Shown: one piece after another, positions 35,725 to 44,309 of the stretch | Numbering within the stretch: position 1 is the first letter of the stretch | Layout of the letters: every line of letters starts with the position of its first letter | Source: JAKQHY01 sp034429475 | Lineage (GTDB): Bacteria; Chloroflexota; Anaerolineae; B4-G1; SLSP01 | Assembly: GCA_034429475.1 (NCBI GenBank) | Contig: DAOUGD010000328.1 | Span: 1 to 45,834 of the forward strand | Length of the DNA stretch: 45,834 nucleotides | Direction of reading: 5' to 3' | Translations under genes and position numbers: made by a program | The notes under the pieces: model-generated | The model's database searches: none | What the model was told of the DNA's origin: nothing | Seen by the model: the letters and a program-made list of their open reading frames with translations, nothing else

Positions 35725-38700
35725 ATGACCGAACAACCGCTGGCTACGCCGGGCACACCGGCGCCGACCATCCTGATTGTTGACGATAACGCCAACAATC
35801 TGGCGACGCTGAGCGACTATCTGCTCGAGTACGACTTTGAAATCCTGATCGCGCGCAGCGGCGACCAAGGGTTGGCGCGGGCGCAGGCCACCCATCCGGC
35901 CATGATCCTGTTGGACATCGTCATGCCAGGGATGGACGGGTTCGAGGTGTGTCGTCGGCTCAAAGCAGATGCGGCTACGCAGGATATTCCGGTCATCTTT
36001 CTGACGGCGCTGGGGGAGACCGAGCACAAAGTCAAGGCGTTCCAGCTTGGAGCGGTGGATTACATCACCAAGCCGCTGCAAAGGGAAGAGGTGTTGGCGC
36101 GGGTGCTGACCCATCTGCGCCTGCGCGCGTTAACTGGGGAGCTAGAGCACACCGTGCAGGCGCGCACCGCCGAGCTGGTGCAGACCAATCAGCGATTGCA
36201 GCATGAAATCGCCGAGCGGGAGCGCGCTGAGGCGGCCCTGCGTGATAGTGAAATCAAGTACCGCAATCTGGTGGAACACGCCAATGATGGCGTGGTCATT
36301 GTGCAGGATGAGATACTTCAGTATTGCAACAGTGCGCTGGCCAAACTCCAGGGATATGCTGTGGAAGAGATGCTGGGTCGGCCCATCGGCGACTTTGTCG
36401 CGCCCGACGCCTTGTCGCGGCTGCGTGAGAATCAACGCCGGCGGCGAGCCGGTGAGTTGGTTCCGCAAACTTACGAGTTGGCTATTCTTCACAAAGATGG
36501 GCACGCCCTTCCGGTTGAATTAAACATCGGCGAGACGCTTTATCAGGGACAGCCGGCCGACCAGGTGTTTATCCGCGACATTGCGGCGCGCAAACAGATG
36601 GAGGCCGCGCTTCAGCAGCGGATCATTGCCTTGACACGCCCCCTGGATGATGTGCAGAGCATTGCCTTCACCGACCTCTTTGATCTGGCGGAGATCCAGG
36701 CCATTCAGGACGCCTTTGCGAAGGCCACCGGCGTTGCCTCGCTTATCACCACCCCGGAGGGCGTGTTGCTGACGCGCCCTAGCAATTTTCGTCGCCTGTG
36801 TCAAGAGGTCGTCCGTAAAACTCCCCAGGGATTAGCCAATTGTATGCACTCCGATGCGGTGATCGCCCGTGCTAATATGGGCGGCCCGACGGTTCAACCA
36901 TGTTTGAGCGCGGGCCTCTGGAGCGGCGGCGCGGCCATTATGGTGGGGGAACAGCATATTGCCAACTGGCTGATCGGCCAGGTGCGCAACGAAGCGTTAG
37001 ACGAAACCCAAATCCTGGCGTACGCGCAGCAAATCGGGGCCGACGAGGCCGAGTTTCGTGAGGCCTTTCTCGAAGTGCCGGTGATGTCGTTGGAGCGATT
37101 TACCAACATCAACCAGGCCCTGTTCCGGTTAGCCAGTTTGATGTCGCGTATTGCCTACCAGAATGTTCAACAAGCGCGCTTTATCGCCGAAAGTGAACAG
37201 GCCGCCGCCGCGTTGCGTGTCAGTGAAGTACGCTTCCGCACCATCATTGGCGTCATGCCGGTGATGCTGGATGCCTTCAATGCGCAAGGTGAGATTATTT
37301 ATTGGAATGAGGAATGTGAGCGTGTGACCGGCTATACGCGTGAAGAAGTTGTTCGCACACCTGATGTGATGCAGCGCCTTTACCCTGACGCGGCGTATCG
37401 TGAGTGGGTCTATGAGACCATTGAGAAACAGAAGGACAACTTTGAGAACCTCGAATTTGAGTTGACCTGCAAAGGGGGGGCGCGACGGGTGATCGCCTGG
37501 AGCAATATCTCGCAGCAGGCGCCGATACCGGGATGGGCGTCTTGGGCTGTCGGGGTAGATGTCACGGAGCGCAAGCAAGCCGAGGAAGAACGGCTGCGCC
37601 TGTTGATGCAGATTCAGGAGCAAGTTCAACGTATCCAGCAGATCATTGACATTGTGCCGGAGGGAATGTTGCTGTTGGATGCTGACCAACGCATTGTCCT
37701 GGCGAACCCTATGGCGGAGCACGACTTACGCATATTAGCCGACGCGTCGCATGTGGGCGACTGTTTAACGCGCCTGGGCGATCAGGATTTGGCGACGGTG
37801 TTGACCTCGCCGCCCAAAGGGCTGTGGCACGAACTCACCGTGGGAAACCGGTGCTTCCAGGTGATCGCGCGCTCTACCGAGACCGGCCCGACGCCGGGCG
37901 GCTGGGTGCTGGTGATCCGCGATATGACGCAGCAGCGCGACCAGGATCGGCGCATCCGGGAGCAAGAGCGTCTGGCCGCCGTCGGTCAACTGGCCGCCGG
38001 GATTGCGCACGATTTCAACAACATCATGGCTTCCATCGTGTTGTATGCACAGATGACCGCGCGCGCGCCGGACATCTCCGACCGCATCCGCGAGCGGATG
38101 CACACCATCAACCAGCAGGCGCAGCACGCCACCAATCTCATCCGCCAGATTTTGGACTTCAGCCGCCGGGCCGTGGTGGAACGCCGCCCGATGGACTTGC
38201 TGCCCTTCTTGAACGAGCAGGTCAAATTGTTCAAGCGCACCCTGCCGGAGACCATCGCCATCACCTTCTGGCACGACGCCGCCGAATACCTGGTGAGCGC
38301 CGATCCCACCAGTATGCAGCAGATGTTGATGAATCTGGTGGTGAACGCCCGCGACGCGATGCCGGAGGGCGGCGAGTTGCAGATTCGCCTGGCGCACTTC
38401 CGCAGCGATGCGCAGCATCCGGCCCCCCTACCGGCGCTCGCGGCGGGGGAATGGGTGCAGCTCTGCGTCTCCGACACCGGCACCGGCATCACGCCGGAGG
38501 TGCAGGAGCACATGTTCGAGCCATTTTTCACCACCAAAGCGCCGGGGCAGGGCGCCGGCCTGGGACTGGCGCAAGTCCACGGGATCGTGGGCTTGCACGA
38601 AGGCCAGATCACCATAGACTCGACGGTCGGGCGCGGCGCAACTTTCACCGTCTACTTGCCGGTTCTGAGCGCGCCCGCGCTGGAGGTTGCGCCGGAGGTT

Positions 38701-39141
38701 GAGGCGCGCTTGCCTAAAGGTCGCGGCGCTACTATCCTGGTGGTGGAAGACAACCCCGTTGCGCGGGGGGCGTTGGTCGAAAGCCTGGAGCTGCTGAACT
38801 ACCGCGCCTTGCAAGCGGCCAACGGCCGCGAAGCGCTGCGCCTGTTGGCGGAGCATGAGGCCGAGATCGCGCTGGTGCTGAGCGACGTAGTCATGCCGGA
38901 AATGGGCGGCATCGCGCTGCTGCACGCCTTGCAAGAACGCGGCCTGCGCCAACCGGTCTTATTGTTGACCGGCCACCCGTTGGAAGGCGAACTGGAAACC
39001 CTTCAGGCGGACAAAAATCCAACCTCGCCGGTGGATTGGATGCTGAAGCCCCCGGCGCTGGAGAAACTGGCGGAAAAGATTGCAGACCTGTTGCGTCAAG
39101 CGCCAACAGCCCAAAATCCAAAATCCAAAATCCAAAATTGA
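35725..39141 (+). CDS. Soluble hybrid histidine kinase: REC-PAS-PocR-PAS-PAS-HK-REC
   Basis: 1138 residues, no membrane helix. An N-terminal receiver (Asp near 64, MILLDIVMPGMDG), a coiled coil, PAS (about 170-290, EIKYRNLVEHANDGVV), a PocR-type sensory domain (about 312-475; LFDLAEIQAIQDAFAKATGV, RRLCQEVVRKTPQGLANCMHSD, CLSAGLWSGGAAI), two further PAS domains, a dimerisation box GIAHDFNNIMASI (His near 761), HATPase_c (NLVVNARDAM, DTGTGI, GAGLGLAQV) and a C-terminal receiver (VLSDVVMPEMGG). TAGGAGG lies about 12 bp before the ATG. The last residues (QNPKSKIQN) and the stop are encoded by an AAAATCC array. With the propeller kinase just upstream it probably forms a phosphorelay; both lack DNA-binding domains. 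Confidence 0.92.
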   Translation: MTEQPLATPGTPAPTILIVDDNANNLATLSDYLLEYDFEILIARSGDQGLARAQATHPAMILLDIVMPGMDGFEVCRRLKADAATQDIPVIFLTALGETEHKVKAFQLGAVDYITKPLQREEVLARVLTHLRLRALTGELEHTVQARTAELVQTNQRLQHEIAERERAEAALRDSEIKYRNLVEHANDGVVIVQDEILQYCNSALAKLQGYAVEEMLGRPIGDFVAPDALSRLRENQRRRRAGELVPQTYELAILHKDGHALPVELNIGETLYQGQPADQVFIRDIAARKQMEAALQQRIIALTRPLDDVQSIAFTDLFDLAEIQAIQDAFAKATGVASLITTPEGVLLTRPSNFRRLCQEVVRKTPQGLANCMHSDAVIARANMGGPTVQPCLSAGLWSGGAAIMVGEQHIANWLIGQVRNEALDETQILAYAQQIGADEAEFREAFLEVPVMSLERFTNINQALFRLASLMSRIAYQNVQQARFIAESEQAAAALRVSEVRFRTIIGVMPVMLDAFNAQGEIIYWNEECERVTGYTREEVVRTPDVMQRLYPDAAYREWVYETIEKQKDNFENLEFELTCKGGARRVIAWSNISQQAPIPGWASWAVGVDVTERKQAEEERLRLLMQIQEQVQRIQQIIDIVPEGMLLLDADQRIVLANPMAEHDLRILADASHVGDCLTRLGDQDLATVLTSPPKGLWHELTVGNRCFQVIARSTETGPTPGGWVLVIRDMTQQRDQDRRIREQERLAAVGQLAAGIAHDFNNIMASIVLYAQMTARAPDISDRIRERMHTINQQAQHATNLIRQILDFSRRAVVERRPMDLLPFLNEQVKLFKRTLPETIAITFWHDAAEYLVSADPTSMQQMLMNLVVNARDAMPEGGELQIRLAHFRSDAQHPAPLPALAAGEWVQLCVSDTGTGITPEVQEHMFEPFFTTKAPGQGAGLGLAQVHGIVGLHEGQITIDSTVGRGATFTVYLPVLSAPALEVAPEVEARLPKGRGATILVVEDNPVARGALVESLELLNYRALQAANGREALRLLAEHEAEIALVLSDVVMPEMGGIALLHALQERGLRQPVLLLTGHPLEGELETLQADKNPTSPVDWMLKPPALEKLAEKIADLLRQAPTAQNPKSKIQN
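39111..39141 (+). repeat. AAAATCC heptamers encoding the hybrid kinase C-terminus
   Basis: Four AAAATCC units are read as QNPKSKIQN; the stop TGA lies just at the end of the last degenerate unit (AAAATTG). Same family as 15824-15850. Confidence 0.9.
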
Positions 39142-39188
39142 TAGAGATTCCGCGTTCCATTTCTTGGTTGCAGCTCCACCCCCCTATC

Positions 39189-39287
39189 TTTGACGCTTGA
39201 CGTTTGACGCTTGACGTTTGACGTTTGACGTTTGACGTTTGATGTTTGGCGCTTGACATTTGACGCTTGACGTTTGACGTTTGACGC
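39189..39287. repeat. Single-arm TTTGACG/CTTGACG heptamer array
   Basis: About fourteen directly repeated units (TTTGACG, with CTTGACG, TTTGATG, TTTGGCG and CTTGACA variants), no inverted arm. It fills the 147-bp gap between the convergent hybrid kinase and adaptor genes and reaches to within a few bases of the adaptor stop. Confidence 0.95.
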
Positions 39288-39288
39288 C

Positions 39289-41601
39289 TCACTCCCCAAT
39301 TTCCACCACCGCCTTCATTCCCCACCACAACGCCGCCGTGTCGCCTTCCAATGCGATGACGACCGGGTAAGTCACGTCCCCGCGATAGAGAACCGCCTGC
39401 GCCTCGATGCGCGCCACGCGCCCGGTGAAGACCTGCTCCGGCAGCGCGTCCGCCCTGAGCGTGACCGCCTGTCCCACGGCGACCGCCGTGACATCCGTTT
39501 CCAGCAAATCAACCGTGACCGCCTGCACCCGGTCGAGCGTCGCCAGCACGACGACGGCGCGTTCCGGCGTGACGAGATCGCCGGGTTCCACCAGGACTTG
39601 CGTGACCGCGCCGCCAAACGGCGCCCGCAGTTCCGTGCGCGCCCGCGCCGCCTGCGCCATCGCCAACGCGACCTCCGCCTGTTGCACGGCGGCCTGCGCC
39701 AGCGCGACCTCCTCGGCGCGCGGCCCGGCCTGCGCCAGCGCGAGTTGCGTCAGCGTGGCCGTGTAGGCGGCTTCGGCCACGCGGATGCCCGCGTCGGTGG
39801 CCTGCGCCTGCGCCGCAAACTGGCGCGGAATGGCCGCCAGCCGCGCCTGCGCCGCCGCGATCCGCTGATCCACCACCACAATCTGCTCCCACAAATCCCG
39901 CGCGCGCTCGTCGTCCCCGTCGTCCTTGGCCCACTGCCACTGCGCTTCAAGCTGCCGCCTCTCGGCCTGCGCCGCCGCGATCTGCGCGCGCACGGCGGAA
40001 AGCTGCGCATCGCGCCCCGCCGCCGTCAGTTGATTCCGCGCCGCGACCGCGCGGGCCACGTCCCCCTCGGCGGCGGCGACCTGCGCTTCGGCGGCGGCCA
40101 TCGCCTCCGGGCGCGGCCCGGCCTGCGCCTGCGCCAACTGCGCTTGCGCGACGGCGAGCGCCGCCTCCGCCTGCCGTACCGCCGCATCCGCATATAACGG
40201 ATCCAACCGGGCGATCACCTCTCCCGCCTCCACCCGCTGATTCGGCTGCACCAACACCTCCGCCACTTCGCCCGGAACCGTAAACCGCACCTCCGCCCAC
40301 CGTTCCGGCTCAATCACCGCCTCCGCAAAAGCCAGGATTGGGGATTGGGGATTGGGGATTGGGGAGGACGTTGATGCGCTTTCTCGCTGCTCCGCTGATC
40401 CGCTGATTCGCACCTCGCCCTTTGCCGTCATCCCCCACAGCGCCCACGCCGGCATTTCATCCAGTTCGATGAAGACCGGGTAGACCACGTCGCCCAGGTA
40501 ATCCTGCCCCTGCCGGTCAATACGGGCGACGCGCCCGGTGAAGGTCTGATTGGGCTGTGCGTCGAAGGTCACGGCGACCGGCTGGCCTTCCGCCACGCGC
40601 GCGACGTTCAATTCGGTCAGGTCTTTGGTGCGGAGGTGGCGTCGGTCGAGCGTCGCCAGGGTGACGAGCGCGCTGCCGGCCGTCGTCGCGTCGCCGGGCT
40701 GCACGGCCACATCGGTGACGATGCCGTCGAAGGGCGCGTCGAGCGTGCGGGCGTCCAACAAGTCGCGGGCAGCGGCCAGCGCGGCTTCCGCCTGCTTCAC
40801 GGCGGCTTCGGCGATGGCGATGTCTTCAGCCGTCGCGCCGGAACGCGCTAGATCGAGCTGCGCTTGTGCCGCGTCGCGCCGGGCCTGCGCCGTGGCTACG
40901 GCGGCCTGCGCCTCCGCAATGGTCGCGGCAGATGGCCCGCGCAGCGCAGCCAGTTGCGCCTGCGCCGCTGCGAGCGCGGCCTGCGCCGCTTCCATCTGCG
41001 CGCGCGTCAGCTCCTCATACGTGCCGAGCGCGGGGCAGATTTTCTCCGTTCCACCGTCGGGCCGGGGGATGTCGAAGCACTTCAGCGTGTCGTCGTGACC
41101 CTCGGTGGCCTGCCGGTAGGCGTAGTCGGCGGCGGCGATGGCGGCCTGCGCGTCCGCCGCGTCCGCCTCTGTCCCGCCGAGCCGCGCCACGGCCAGCAGC
41201 GCAGTGGTCTGGGAGATGGCGGCGTCCGCCACGGCGATCTGCGCTTCCAGCGCGGCCAGTTGCTCCGGGCGCGTCCCGGCCTGCGCCAGATCAAGCTGCG
41301 CCCGCGCGCCTGCCAGCGCGGCCTCGGCCTGTTGCACGGCCAGCCGCGCGTCCGCGTCGTCCAGCCGCAGCAGCGCGTCGCCCGCGCGTACCCCGTCGCC
41401 TTCCGCCGCCAACACCTCGGCGACGCGCGTGCTCTCCCCGGCGCGCAGCGTCACCCACTGCGCCGGTTCGACCGCGCCTTCCACCGCAATCACGTCCGCG
41501 TCCGCCTTGACCGGCGGCAACGTCGGCTCCGGCGTCGCGCTCAAAGCCCCCGTGCAGCCCGTCAACAACATCCCGATAAGTAAAAATCGCCATGCTTTCA
41601 T
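39289..41601 (-). CDS. Tandem double HlyD/RND-type adaptor lipoprotein
   Basis: 770 residues, about twice the family length. Lipobox MLLTGC. Module 1 (about 30-390) and module 2 (about 425-770) each contain a lipoyl half (VAEVLAAEGDGVRAGDALLRLDD; VAEVLVQPNQRVEAGEVIARLDP), a long Ala/Gln-rich alpha-hairpin, the second lipoyl half (DAPFDGIVTDVAVQPGD; RAPFGGAVTQVLVEPGD) and a beta-barrel with FTGRVARIxxQ and WGMxA. The junction (about 395-424) is encoded by an octamer and a GGGATTG array, read as SPIPNPQSPI. GGAGG lies before the ATG. It is the last gene of the second exporter operon. One adaptor chain carrying two hairpins may replace two subunits of an adaptor ring. Confidence 0.9.
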   Translation of the reverse strand: MKAWRFLLIGMLLTGCTGALSATPEPTLPPVKADADVIAVEGAVEPAQWVTLRAGESTRVAEVLAAEGDGVRAGDALLRLDDADARLAVQQAEAALAGARAQLDLAQAGTRPEQLAALEAQIAVADAAISQTTALLAVARLGGTEADAADAQAAIAAADYAYRQATEGHDDTLKCFDIPRPDGGTEKICPALGTYEELTRAQMEAAQAALAAAQAQLAALRGPSAATIAEAQAAVATAQARRDAAQAQLDLARSGATAEDIAIAEAAVKQAEAALAAARDLLDARTLDAPFDGIVTDVAVQPGDATTAGSALVTLATLDRRHLRTKDLTELNVARVAEGQPVAVTFDAQPNQTFTGRVARIDRQGQDYLGDVVYPVFIELDEMPAWALWGMTAKGEVRISGSAEQRESASTSSPIPNPQSPILAFAEAVIEPERWAEVRFTVPGEVAEVLVQPNQRVEAGEVIARLDPLYADAAVRQAEAALAVAQAQLAQAQAGPRPEAMAAAEAQVAAAEGDVARAVAARNQLTAAGRDAQLSAVRAQIAAAQAERRQLEAQWQWAKDDGDDERARDLWEQIVVVDQRIAAAQARLAAIPRQFAAQAQATDAGIRVAEAAYTATLTQLALAQAGPRAEEVALAQAAVQQAEVALAMAQAARARTELRAPFGGAVTQVLVEPGDLVTPERAVVVLATLDRVQAVTVDLLETDVTAVAVGQAVTLRADALPEQVFTGRVARIEAQAVLYRGDVTYPVVIALEGDTAALWWGMKAVVEIGE
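40336..40410 (-). repeat. In-frame repeat at the junction of the two HlyD modules
   Basis: GGGATTG heptamers (40336-40363) and GATCCGCT octamers (40390-40410) lie exactly where the first HlyD module ends and the second begins. On the coding strand the heptamer is CCCAATC, free of stops. Confidence 0.9.
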
Positions 41602-41616
41602 GGTGTGCCTCCATAA

Positions 41617-41727
41617 TGGGTTATGGGTTGTGAGTTATGGGTTGTGGGATCGCTGATCCGCTGATCCGCTGTTCCCCTACTTCGCCACTCCTAACTCCTA
41701 ACTCCTAATTCCTAACTCGCCACTTGC
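41617..41727. repeat. Stacked GTTATGG, GATCCGCT and AACTCCT repeats
   Basis: Three unit families follow each other in the 125-bp gap between adaptor and permease genes: about four GGTTATG/GGTTGTG heptamers, three GATCCGCT octamers, then about four AACTCCT heptamers. The permease stop (GAA TAG C) closes the block. Confidence 0.88.
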
Positions 41728-44225
41728 TATTCGTATGCCAACACTTCCCGCACCGTCAGCCGCGAGGCGTTGCGGGCGGGGAGGGCGCTGGCGAGGGCGC
41801 TGAGGAGGACGACGGCGGCGAGCCAGACCCAGACGCCCAGGGTGGAGTAGGTGAAGCTCAACGGCGCGCCCATCAGCGGCAGGCCGACGGCGTCGCTGAG
41901 GAGTCGTCCGAGCGGCAGGGCGAACACAGCGCCTAGCATCCAACTGATCACGCCGATGGCGACGCCCTCGACGATGAAGACGCGCGCCACGCCCCGGTTG
42001 GGTGCGCCAATCGCCCGCAGCACGCCGATCTCGCGGGTGCGCTCCAACACGTTGATGCTCATCGTGCCCATCAGCCCCAGGCCGCCCACCAGCGCCAGCA
42101 GCGCGGCCATCACCATCAGCAGCGCCACGATGATGCCGAAGCTCATCCCGGCTTCGGTGCGCTCGCCGATGACGGTCTGGACGTCGCTCACGCTCAGCCC
42201 CGCGCGCTCGAAAGCGGCTTCAAGGGCGGCGCCGGTCGCGGCAATGGATTGGGCGTCGTGCCGCTTTGTCTGCACCAACGCGGCCCCGCCCATCCCCGCC
42301 ATGCCCGTCAGCCGGGAGACGTAGGGGTAGGGGGCGTAGCCCATCGGGACGAGAATCCCCGTGCAGAGGCCCACCACGCGAAAGGCGCGCTCGCGGCCCG
42401 CTATTTTCAACACGATCTCGCTGCCCACCGTGACGTCCGGCTCGTCTTCCAGCGTCAGCGCGCTGAGCACCACGGCGTTTTCGTCCTCCGGCAGCAGCCA
42501 GCGCCCGGCGATGAGCTTGGGCGAAGGCACCAGGGGCGAGTCGGGGTGCGGAACGAAGAAGTAGATATTGTCGCCTTCGGTGCCGTCGGGGCGGATGCGG
42601 CGAGCGGGCAGTTGGAACCAGACATCGGCGGCGGTGACGCCCGGCGTTGTCAGGGCGGTCTGGACGATTTTTTCCGCGCGATAGGGGCGCGCGAGGTAGG
42701 CGATGACGTCGAACCCCCACCAGCGCAGCAGGTCATCCACCGTCTGGTCGAGCGACGCCTGGACGCTGAAGACGCCGATGAAGATCGCCCCGGCCAGGGT
42801 CAGGGTGATGAGCGTGAGCGCGAGCCGCCCTTTGCTGCGGAAGGTGTTGCGGATCGAGAGCAGCAGGGGGCGAAGCAGGACGCGGCGGGCAAACCACAAC
42901 CGCGCGCCGGAGAGCATCCGGTCAATCAGCCCCGCGCCGAAGCGCCCCTTGCCGGTCTGGTAGCCCACGCGCATCGCCTCGGCCGCCGGTACGCGCAGGT
43001 TCGCCAGGAAGGGCGGCAGCGCGGCCAGCGCGGGCGTCAGCAGCCCCACGGCGGCCTGGATGAGCCACGTTTCCGGCGGGATGCGGGTTTGCAGCAGGTC
43101 GAAGTTGAACATCCCGGCGATGAACCGGCTGAGTTCGCGCGCGCCCACCACGCTCAACGGCGCGGCGAGGAGCAGGGCCAGCAGGCCGTAGAGCAGCGTC
43201 ATCGTCAAATACATCCCCAACAACTGCCCGGTGCGCGCGCCGATGGCCTTCATCACGCCGATCTGGCGCTTCTGCTGGGTCAGCAGCGCGGAGACGGTGT
43301 TGAGGATCAGGAAGACGCTGAGGAAGAGCGCCAGCACGCCGAGCGCGCCCATCAGCAGCAGGACGGCTTGCAGGATGTCGTCGAGGGGCAGCATCCCCGG
43401 CTCCGCGGTCATCGTCAGGGGGATGGTCAGGCCGGCGCGCTCCGCCTTGTCTTTGACCTGGTTGATGACGGCGCGGATGTAATCCCCCCCTGCTTCCCCC
43501 CCATCGGGGGGGACTGAGGGGGGGGCCACGCGGACGTGCAGTTCGTTGAAGCCGTGCGGCTCGCCGAGCCAGGCCAGCGTCTCGAAGGCGATGTAACCGT
43601 AGGGCGTGCCGTCGAACTGCGCCGGCACCTGCACCATATCGTGCGCCAGGCCCGCGATGCGCAGCGCGCGCGTCCGTCCGCCCGGCAATTCGAGGGTCAG
43701 CACATCGCCCACCTGCGCGTTGAGCAGGGCCAGGGCAGCGCGCTCGATGAGAATCTCGCGCTCCGGCGGCGGCCAGGACCTCACCCCTGTCCCCTCTCCT
43801 CCAGGAGAGGGGAAGATTAAATCAACGCGCATGGCGTTGTAGTCGCGCACGGCGAACACGCGCAGGGAGATCTCAACGGATTTAACGGATTCAACGGAAG
43901 GGACTCCGTTCAAATCCGCTAAATCCGTTGAGCCGATCTGGGCGCGCGTGTCGAGGACGCGACGGGCGTCCACTTCCGCCACCTCCGGCATCGCGCGCAC
44001 CGCCCGCACGAAGTCCTCGTCGAAGGTTTCCAGGGTGCGGACGATGCCGTCAGAGGGCTGGATGGCGGCGTAACTGCGATCCATCTCCGTCGCCAGGATC
44101 GTCCGCGCGCTCACAATCATCCCCACCGCGAACAGCCCCACCGCAATCGAAAGCACGATGAGCAGGGTGCGGATTTTGCTGCCGGACAGGTCGTTGAGGA
44201 CTTTGTACCATCGGGTTCCTAACAT
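41727..44225 (-). CDS. ABC transporter permease with two FtsX domains
   Basis: 832 residues. The first half has an N-terminal helix (about 17-40), an extracytoplasmic domain and an FtsX core (about 285-420; LLTQQKRQIGVMKAIGARTGQLLG). The second half repeats the plan (helix about 465-485, outer domain, FtsX core about 690-825 with VLERTREIGVLRAIGAPNRGV). This is the 10-helix-type layout of FtsX/LolC-like exporters. Three stretches in the first outer domain are repeat-encoded: about 98-120, 135-150 and 232-249. AGGAG precedes the ATG by about 8 bp. The gene lies between two ATPase genes and the double adaptor, with which it should form an exporter. Substrate unknown. Confidence 0.92.
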   Translation of the reverse strand: MLGTRWYKVLNDLSGSKIRTLLIVLSIAVGLFAVGMIVSARTILATEMDRSYAAIQPSDGIVRTLETFDEDFVRAVRAMPEVAEVDARRVLDTRAQIGSTDLADLNGVPSVESVKSVEISLRVFAVRDYNAMRVDLIFPSPGGEGTGVRSWPPPEREILIERAALALLNAQVGDVLTLELPGGRTRALRIAGLAHDMVQVPAQFDGTPYGYIAFETLAWLGEPHGFNELHVRVAPPSVPPDGGEAGGDYIRAVINQVKDKAERAGLTIPLTMTAEPGMLPLDDILQAVLLLMGALGVLALFLSVFLILNTVSALLTQQKRQIGVMKAIGARTGQLLGMYLTMTLLYGLLALLLAAPLSVVGARELSRFIAGMFNFDLLQTRIPPETWLIQAAVGLLTPALAALPPFLANLRVPAAEAMRVGYQTGKGRFGAGLIDRMLSGARLWFARRVLLRPLLLSIRNTFRSKGRLALTLITLTLAGAIFIGVFSVQASLDQTVDDLLRWWGFDVIAYLARPYRAEKIVQTALTTPGVTAADVWFQLPARRIRPDGTEGDNIYFFVPHPDSPLVPSPKLIAGRWLLPEDENAVVLSALTLEDEPDVTVGSEIVLKIAGRERAFRVVGLCTGILVPMGYAPYPYVSRLTGMAGMGGAALVQTKRHDAQSIAATGAALEAAFERAGLSVSDVQTVIGERTEAGMSFGIIVALLMVMAALLALVGGLGLMGTMSINVLERTREIGVLRAIGAPNRGVARVFIVEGVAIGVISWMLGAVFALPLGRLLSDAVGLPLMGAPLSFTYSTLGVWVWLAAVVLLSALASALPARNASRLTVREVLAYE
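43481..43530 (-). repeat. In-frame CCCCCC/GGGGGG palindrome in the permease gene (site 3)
   Basis: CCCCCCTGCTTCCCCCC pairs with GGGGGGGACTGAGGGGGGG. On the coding strand it gives APPSVPPDGGEAGGDYI. The word resembles a widespread dispersed palindrome. Confidence 0.82.
43778..43822 (-). repeat. In-frame CCCCTCTCC palindrome in the permease gene (site 2)
   Basis: CCCCTCTCCTCCAGGAGAGGGG is a near-perfect stem with an outer CCTCACCCCTGTC arm. It encodes IFPSPGGEGTGVRS, a peptide that marks this dispersed element in many genomes. Confidence 0.87.
43867..43937 (-). repeat. In-frame AACGGATT octamer hairpin in the permease gene (site 1)
   Basis: TCAACGGATTTAACGGATTCAACGG pairs with CCGTTCAAATCCGCTAAATCCGTTGA around GGGACT. 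It encodes about 23 residues between DTRAQIG and LRVFAV. Same octamer family as the arms flanking the DUF3795 gene. Confidence 0.9.
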
Positions 44226-44237
44226 GGCGTGCTCCTG

Positions 44238-44309
44238 TGTGAGTTGAAAGTTGAAAGTTGAAAGTTGAAAATTGAACGTGACAACTTTTAACTTTCAACT
44301 TTCAACGTT
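44238..44309. repeat. GTTGAAA heptamer hairpin between ATPase and permease genes
   Basis: Five GTTGAAA units, a GAACGTGACAAC centre, then three ACTTTCA-type units. Read on the minus strand, the ATPase ends CGT TGA within the first GTTGAAA unit. Confidence 0.93.

Noticed and set aside
39189..39287. CRISPR array
   Set aside because: Units are 7 bp, directly contiguous, with no spacers and no cas genes nearby.
39289..41601. Two separate HlyD genes
   Set aside because: The frame is continuous through the repeat linker with no stop, and no ribosome site precedes the second module.
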